Shown: piece after piece, positions 15,356-18,827 of the stretch
Layout: every line of letters begins with the position of its first letter
How positions within the stretch are numbered: position 1 is the stretch's first letter
Source: Chitinophagales bacterium
GTDB taxonomy: Bacteria; Bacteroidota; Bacteroidia; Chitinophagales; BACL12
NCBI GenBank assembly: GCA_014380545.1
Contig: JACMJP010000161.1
Span: 1 to 18,827, forward strand
DNA: 18,827 nt
Direction: 5' to 3'
The notes under the pieces: model-generated
Databases searched by the model: none
What the model was told of the DNA's origin: nothing
What the model saw: the letters and a program-made list of their open reading frames with translations, nothing else
Program-made: the position numbers and the translations under genes

Positions 15356-15417
15356 AACAATTTATTTTTTTGATGCGGCAAAATTGTATGTAATAATCTA
15401 TAGCAGGAAAAAAATTA

Positions 15418-15440
15418 GACAAACAAGCGGAATTTGTCGA
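15418..15440. promoter_or_regulatory. Inverted TTTGTC elements on the receptor side of the intergenic region
   Basis: GACAAA (15418-15423) and TTTGTC (15433-15438, extended as TTTGTCGA to 15440) form an inverted repeat with a 9-nt spacer. The right arm is the same 8-mer as the two direct repeats at 15490 and 15511. It lies about 65 nt upstream of the receptor start and may be a regulator site for that gene. Confidence 0.45.
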
Positions 15441-15489
15441 TGTGTTACACCTCTTAACATGTTTTAAAGGATTCGCACATGCTTTTCAT

Positions 15490-15526
15490 TTTGTCGAAAG
15501 AATACAGAAATTTGTCGAAAAGAATA
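15490..15526 (+). promoter_or_regulatory. Direct repeats of TTTGTCGAAA with 21-nt period
   Basis: TTTGTCGAAAGAATA (15490-15504) and TTTGTCGAAAAGAATA (15511-15526) are near-identical and start exactly 21 nt apart, two helical turns. LytTR-domain regulators are known to bind pairs of imperfect direct repeats with this phasing, and a LytTR gene lies in the operon directly downstream. The second copy overlaps the -33 element of the operon promoter, so binding could repress or remodel it. Confidence 0.6.
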
Positions 15527-15540
15527 AATTCCTATATTTA
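15511..15540 (+). promoter_or_regulatory. Promoter of the LytS/LytTR operon
   Basis: TTTG (15511-15514), an 18-nt spacer and TATATTTA (15533-15540) match the Bacteroidota promoter at all fixed positions but the last. Transcription would start about 15 nt before the ATG at 15562, giving a very short leader. Confidence 0.65.
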
Positions 15541-15561
15541 TAAACCGGAATTTTGCTTACT

Positions 15562-16635
15562 ATGACTTTCCAGGAGCGGTATAAAAAAATATTTAAAACA
15601 AAACAATTTAGGGTCCTGTTGCATGTTGGGTTTTGGTCATTTTATTTATCTCTACCAATTTTTCAATATTTTGCTTACACAACTTTCAGCAATAACTGGA
15701 TCATTCTCATTACGGTCATTAATTTAATTTATGTAGCATATTATTATCCGTTTGCATATTATGTCACTCCCAAATTTTTTAACGCAAGAAAGATGCACTT
15801 TTTTATTCTTTCTTTATTGGCCTTGTATGTTTCATTTTTTTATCTGTGTCTTTACATAGAGAAATATGCTGTTGCCAATTATACATTTAATGAGGCTGAT
15901 ATGGGGTTTTTAAGTCAGGCTGTGCAGAGGCAGGTTTATTACCTGCCCGAATTTTTACAAGTAATAATTGTAACTGCAATTCCCCTTTCCTTAAAGTTTA
16001 TGCGCAGGTTTTATAAATTACAGGATGAAAAATCTAATCTTGAAAAATTAAACACTAACCTTGAATTGAATTTTTTAAAATCGCAGCTTAATCCGCATTT
16101 CCTTTTTAATTCACTGAATAATATTTATTCCCTTGCGTTGCAGAAAAATGATAAAGCGCCTGAAATGATCATAAAGCTAAGTGATCTTATGCGGTATATG
16201 CTCTATGAATGTAATGTTGAGAAAAGCGACCTCGAAAAAGAAGTTACATTTATGAAAGACTACATTGATCTTGAAAAAATAAGACATGGTGAAAATGTAG
16301 AAATTGATTTTATTATTGACGGCGATCTGAAAAACAAAAAAATACCACCACTATTATTAATTCCGTTTGTGGAAAATGCATTTAAGCATGGTGTGAATGC
16401 ACAGTTTGGTAAAAGCTGGGTGAAATTTAAGCTGGCCGCAAATGCTACTACCATTCAATTCATAAGTGAAAATAATAAACCCTTCAATGGAATTTCTGTA
16501 CATACAAAACCTGGAGGCATTGGTATTGAAAATGTAAAAAAAAGGCTTGAGTTAATTTACCCGGCTAAACATACATTACATATTGATGAGCAAAACAGCA
16601 TTTATAAAGTAGATTTGGAGATTAAAAATTTATGA
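15562..16635 (+). CDS. LytS-type sensor histidine kinase (PF06580 family)
   Basis: The 357-residue protein has four predicted transmembrane helices (about 17-39, 44-68, 78-102 and 131-147), a short coiled linker (about 152-170) and a His_kinase domain. The phosphoacceptor is H179 in FLKSQLNPHFLFNSLNNI. The ATPase part shows LIPFVENAFKHG (about 266-277) and GGIGIENVKKRL (about 318-329). An upstream TTG in frame (15553) is possible, but the ATG at 15562 fits the family and the predicted promoter better. It overlaps the following LytTR regulator by 4 nt (ATGA), so the two are translationally coupled. There is no periplasmic sensor domain, so the signal is probably perceived in the membrane. Confidence 0.95.
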   Translation: MTFQERYKKIFKTKQFRVLLHVGFWSFYLSLPIFQYFAYTTFSNNWIILITVINLIYVAYYYPFAYYVTPKFFNARKMHFFILSLLALYVSFFYLCLYIEKYAVANYTFNEADMGFLSQAVQRQVYYLPEFLQVIIVTAIPLSLKFMRRFYKLQDEKSNLEKLNTNLELNFLKSQLNPHFLFNSLNNIYSLALQKNDKAPEMIIKLSDLMRYMLYECNVEKSDLEKEVTFMKDYIDLEKIRHGENVEIDFIIDGDLKNKKIPPLLLIPFVENAFKHGVNAQFGKSWVKFKLAANATTIQFISENNKPFNGISVHTKPGGIGIENVKKRLELIYPAKHTLHIDEQNSIYKVDLEIKNL

Positions 16636-17342
16636 GCAGAAAAATAAAATGTTTAATTGTGGATGATGAACCGCTTGCACAGCAGGTTATTGAAACGTAT
16701 ATTGTTAAATTGAATACGCTTGAATTAGTAAAGAAATGTAATAATGCGATGGAAGCATTTGAAGCCTTGCAACAGCATACAATTGATGTAATGTTTCTTG
16801 ATGTTCAGATGCCTGTGATTACAGGCATAGAATTTTTGCGTTCCTTAAAAAATACTCCGCATATCATTTTAACAACAGCATATCCCAATTTTGCACTGGA
16901 AGGGTTTGAATTGAATGTTACGGATTATTTACTAAAACCAATTTCTTTCGAGCGGTTTTTGAAAGCGGTGAATAAAGTTACTGAAAAAATATCTGCTCAA
17001 AATTATTCTGCTACTGCTGAACCAAATAACCAACCGGATTATCTTTTTGTGAAAGAGAACAGTAAATTAGTGCGTATTAATTTCAGCGACATAGATCATA
17101 TTGAATGTATGAAGGATTATGCAAAAATATTTACGAAACAACGTATGATCGTTACGCATCATACGATGAAAAAATTTGAAGAAGTGCTACCTTCTGAGAT
17201 ATTTATCAGGGTGCATAAAAGTTATATTGTTGCTATGCCCTCAATTTTATCTATTTATGGAAACATGATTGAAACTCCTAAAACAAAAATTCCTATCGGC
17301 GCAAATTATAAAGATGAATTAATGAAAGTTATAAGTGGGTAA
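16632..17342 (+). CDS. LytTR-family response regulator
   Basis: The 236-residue protein has a receiver domain (about 5-120) with the acidic pair D11/D12, phosphoacceptor D57 in VMFLDVQMPVITG, T81/T82 and K102 in DYLLKPISFERF. A LytTR DNA-binding domain follows (about 136-235; YLFVKENSKLVRINFSDIDHIECMKDYAKIF, FIRVHKSYIVA). It should be activated by the kinase it overlaps and bind direct repeats near its own promoter. Likely targets visible here are its own operon, the divergent receptor gene and perhaps the barrel gene downstream; these are inferences from position. No terminator is seen before the next gene. Confidence 0.96.
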   Translation: MSRKIKCLIVDDEPLAQQVIETYIVKLNTLELVKKCNNAMEAFEALQQHTIDVMFLDVQMPVITGIEFLRSLKNTPHIILTTAYPNFALEGFELNVTDYLLKPISFERFLKAVNKVTEKISAQNYSATAEPNNQPDYLFVKENSKLVRINFSDIDHIECMKDYAKIFTKQRMIVTHHTMKKFEEVLPSEIFIRVHKSYIVAMPSILSIYGNMIETPKTKIPIGANYKDELMKVISG

Positions 17343-17346
17343 TTAT

Positions 17347-17405
17347 TACACATCACTTTTTTCTAATACACATACTTTTCTTTATAAATACTTTTCGTAT
17401 ATTTG
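17347..17405 (+). promoter_or_regulatory. Promoter with upstream direct repeats for the small barrel gene
   Basis: TATATTTG (17398-17405) is a perfect -7 box. The -33 position holds TTTTC (17376-17380) with a 17-nt spacer, one base off TTTTG. TACACATCACTTTT (17347-17360) and TACACATACTTTT (17367-17379) are near-identical direct repeats 20 nt apart, just upstream of and overlapping the -33. The spacing resembles a LytTR-type site, but the sequence differs from the TTTGTCGA repeats. Confidence 0.45.
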
Positions 17406-17439
17406 GATACGTTATTGAACTTTGTGAAAAATTCGTGAT

Positions 17440-17916
17440 ATGAAACAATTATTTTTAATATGTGTATGTTTATTGGCACTGCAAACTCTCCAGGCACAGG
17501 ACAGGGCAATAGGTTTAAGAATAAACGGAGGAACGGTAACAAACGCCGAAATATCTTACCAGCAATGGCTTGGAAGCAATAATCGTTTTGAAGCTGACCT
17601 CGGTTTTGGAGGTGGCAATTATTTTAATGTTATGAAATTAGCAGGGTTATATCAATGGTGCTTTGAGCTGGAATATCCTCTGGCATGGTATGTTGGTGCA
17701 GGAGCAAGTGTTGGTTATTGGAATTTTGAAAATGGTTTTGATGCACCAGATGACCATGGTATTTTTCTGAATATAGCCGGGCAGGTAGGGATAGAATATA
17801 CTTTTGAAATTCCTCTGCAGGTAAGTTTGGATCTTCGGCCTGAATTAGGTTTAGTGAATGGATATACAAATGGAATTGATGCAGGAGTTGGGCTAGGAGT
17901 GAGATATACGTTTTGA
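17440..17916 (+). CDS. Small secreted outer-membrane beta-barrel protein
   Basis: The 158-residue protein has a signal peptide (MKQLFLICVCLLALQTLQAQ) and then alternating amphipathic strands rich in Gly and aromatic residues (AIGLRINGG, RFEADLGFGGG, AWYVGAGASVGYW, GIFLNIAGQVGIEYTF, QVSLDLRPELGLVNGY). It ends in VGLGVRYTF, and a terminal Phe is typical of outer-membrane barrels. About eight strands fit the length, similar to OmpA/OmpW-like small barrels. A function cannot be assigned. It lies 97 nt after the LytTR gene, with its own promoter. Confidence 0.82.
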   Translation: MKQLFLICVCLLALQTLQAQDRAIGLRINGGTVTNAEISYQQWLGSNNRFEADLGFGGGNYFNVMKLAGLYQWCFELEYPLAWYVGAGASVGYWNFENGFDAPDDHGIFLNIAGQVGIEYTFEIPLQVSLDLRPELGLVNGYTNGIDAGVGLGVRYTF

Positions 17917-17940
17917 TCTATCAATTACTGAATATAAAAA

Positions 17941-17959
17941 TGCCGGAAAATATCCGGCA
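17941..17959. terminator. Bidirectional terminator between convergent genes
   Basis: TGCCGGA (17941-17947) and TCCGGCA (17953-17959) form a 7-bp GC-rich stem with a 5-nt loop, flanked by an A-run on the left and a CTTTATTTTT run on the right. It serves the small barrel gene and the HemJ-like gene. Confidence 0.85.
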
Positions 17960-17967
17960 CTTTATTT

Positions 17968-18507
17968 TTAATTATTTCGATACTTCTTATATAATCTTAT
18001 TCCAAGCATTAATACAACAACTAAAATAACTAACCCACTTAATCCCCAAACCAATCCCATCATATCTTTTAATTGAATCAGAAAAACAATTGCTACTAAG
18101 AATACGGTTGATAGTTCATTAAACATTCTGAGTTTCTGTGAAGATAACTTTACAACTCCCTTCTGCAGATTTTTTGTAATACGGATGCAATAAAAATGAT
18201 AAATGATCAGGCACACAACAAAAAACAATTTCGTGTGCATCCATCCTTCTTTTAAAAATTGAGATTGAATTGTAAGTAAACAGATTCCCGTTATCAAAAC
18301 TAAGATCATGGAAGGTGTGGTAATAATATTCAATAACCTTTTTTCCATCACTTCGAATTGTTTTGACAAAATAGTTTTACCCGGTTCCTGCTTCTGTAAT
18401 GCTTCCGTATGATAGATAAATAACCGCACAATATAAAACAATCCGGCAAACCATGTTACAATGAAAATAATATGCGATGCAAGAATATAAGGATATGCTT
18501 CACTCAT
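17968..18507 (-). CDS. hemJ: HemJ/CopD-family membrane protein, probable protoporphyrinogen IX oxidase
   Basis: The 179-residue protein has four to five transmembrane helices and the HemJ (UPF0093, PF03653) signatures. These are LASHIIFIVTWFAGLFYIVRLFIYH in helix 1 with the conserved H12, MEKRLLNIITTPSMIL, GWMHTKLFFV with a conserved Lys near 93, YHFYCIRI, and RMFNELSTVFLVAIVF. HemJ oxidises protoporphyrinogen IX to protoporphyrin IX in the inner membrane during haem synthesis. The start is the ATG at 18507; an in-frame TTG three codons upstream is unlikely. No other haem genes are in the window. Some members are only annotated as CopD-family proteins, so the enzymatic role is likely but not proven. 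Confidence 0.88.
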   Translation of the reverse strand: MSEAYPYILASHIIFIVTWFAGLFYIVRLFIYHTEALQKQEPGKTILSKQFEVMEKRLLNIITTPSMILVLITGICLLTIQSQFLKEGWMHTKLFFVVCLIIYHFYCIRITKNLQKGVVKLSSQKLRMFNELSTVFLVAIVFLIQLKDMMGLVWGLSGLVILVVVLMLGIRLYKKYRNN

Positions 18508-18657
18508 AAAAAACAAAACTAAAATAAAATCCTTTTTGCATTGCTTTTCCCTGTAACAAATAAATGTTTACAATCCATTCATGAAATAAAAAGTGAAATT
18601 TAATTTATTACTATATACTGTTAAATTATCTTTATGAATTCATTCTTTACCTTCATT

Positions 18658-18827
18658 ATGAAACATTTTTTACAGTCATTCATTGTTGTAATTCTCTTAA
18701 CTTCAATAAAAACCTATGCACAATTGCCTGATCATTTTGTTGACCAGGTAATTCTCGGGGGATTAAATGAAGTAATAGGAGTTGATTTTGATACAACCGG
18801 AAGAATGTATATTTGGGAAAAGGGCGG
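18658..18827 (+). CDS. Secreted glucose/sorbosone dehydrogenase-like beta-propeller, N-terminal fragment
   Basis: The gene runs off the right edge after 56 codons. The protein begins with a signal peptide (MKHFLQSFIVVILLTSIKTYAQ), followed by LPDHFVDQVILGGLNEVIGV and DFDTTGRMYIWEKG. That pattern (a phenylalanine-led strand, GL, then FD--GRMYI-EKG) is the first blade of the PQQ-dependent sugar dehydrogenase / GSDH-like propeller. An in-frame ATG at 18634 is an alternative start, but it adds residues before the signal peptide and overlaps a possible -7 box (TATCTTTA, 18627-18634). It is divergent from the HemJ-like gene. The catalytic parts are not in the window, so the activity is not certain. 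Confidence 0.7.
   Translation, partial: MKHFLQSFIVVILLTSIKTYAQLPDHFVDQVILGGLNEVIGVDFDTTGRMYIWEKG

Noticed and set aside
15553..15561. TTG start for the LytS-type kinase
   Set aside because: The ATG at 15562 gives the usual family N-terminus and fits the predicted transcript start; the TTG adds only three residues.
1..18827. CRISPR array, insertion sequence, tRNA or rRNA
   Set aside because: No regularly spaced identical repeats, transposase-like protein, terminal inverted repeats with target duplication, or cloverleaf sequence were recognised by reading both strands.

Overview
The window looks like an ordinary chromosomal segment of a Bacteroidota bacterium, probably of the Chitinophagales/Sphingobacteriales kind. 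The evidence is AT-rich DNA, many secreted proteins whose signal peptides end in 'AQ', an ExbB-ExbD-ExbD-TonB set with the Bacteroidota-type TonB N-terminus, PF14905-type outer-membrane receptors, -7 boxes of the TAnnTTTG form, and almost no Shine-Dalgarno sequences. No phage, insertion sequence, CRISPR array, rRNA or tRNA was seen. Species-level assignment is not possible from this sequence.

Layout. 1-1565 (minus): the N-terminus of an unknown secreted protein, and a secreted structural protein with an internal duplication and a tail-fibre-like C-terminus. 1707-4511 (minus): a NarL/LuxR-type two-component system, with a TPR-sensor kinase followed by its response regulator. 4692-5804 (minus): ribosomal operon rpsF-rpsR-rplI with a strong terminator. 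5964-6800 (plus): a lipoprotein of unknown function. 6878-12634 (minus, transcribed right to left): exbB, two exbD, tonB, then after an internal terminator a small membrane protein, a PstS-like lipoprotein and a TPR protein. 12911-15355 (minus): an outer-membrane beta-barrel receptor. 15562-17342 (plus): a divergent LytS/LytTR two-component pair. 17440-17916 (plus): a small outer-membrane barrel. 17968-18507 (minus): a HemJ-like protein. 18658-end (plus): the N-terminus of a probable secreted glucose/sorbosone dehydrogenase-like beta-propeller.

How the parts fit. ExbB/ExbD/TonB would energise outer-membrane receptors such as the one encoded next to it. The adjacent LytS/LytTR pair shares an intergenic region with that receptor, and the region carries repeated TTTGTC elements, two of them exactly 21 nt apart. 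The NarL-type system has a perfect 16-nt palindrome before its regulator gene and a degenerate copy before the secreted duplicated protein, which suggests autoregulation plus a target. In the ribosomal operon, rpsR (bS18) has a strong Shine-Dalgarno sequence although the lineage normally ignores these; bS18 is one of the proteins that hides the anti-SD, so this may be a feedback switch. I found no clearly new multi-gene system. The most interesting signals are regulatory: the rpsR SD, the two operator candidates, and the terminator inside the TonB locus.
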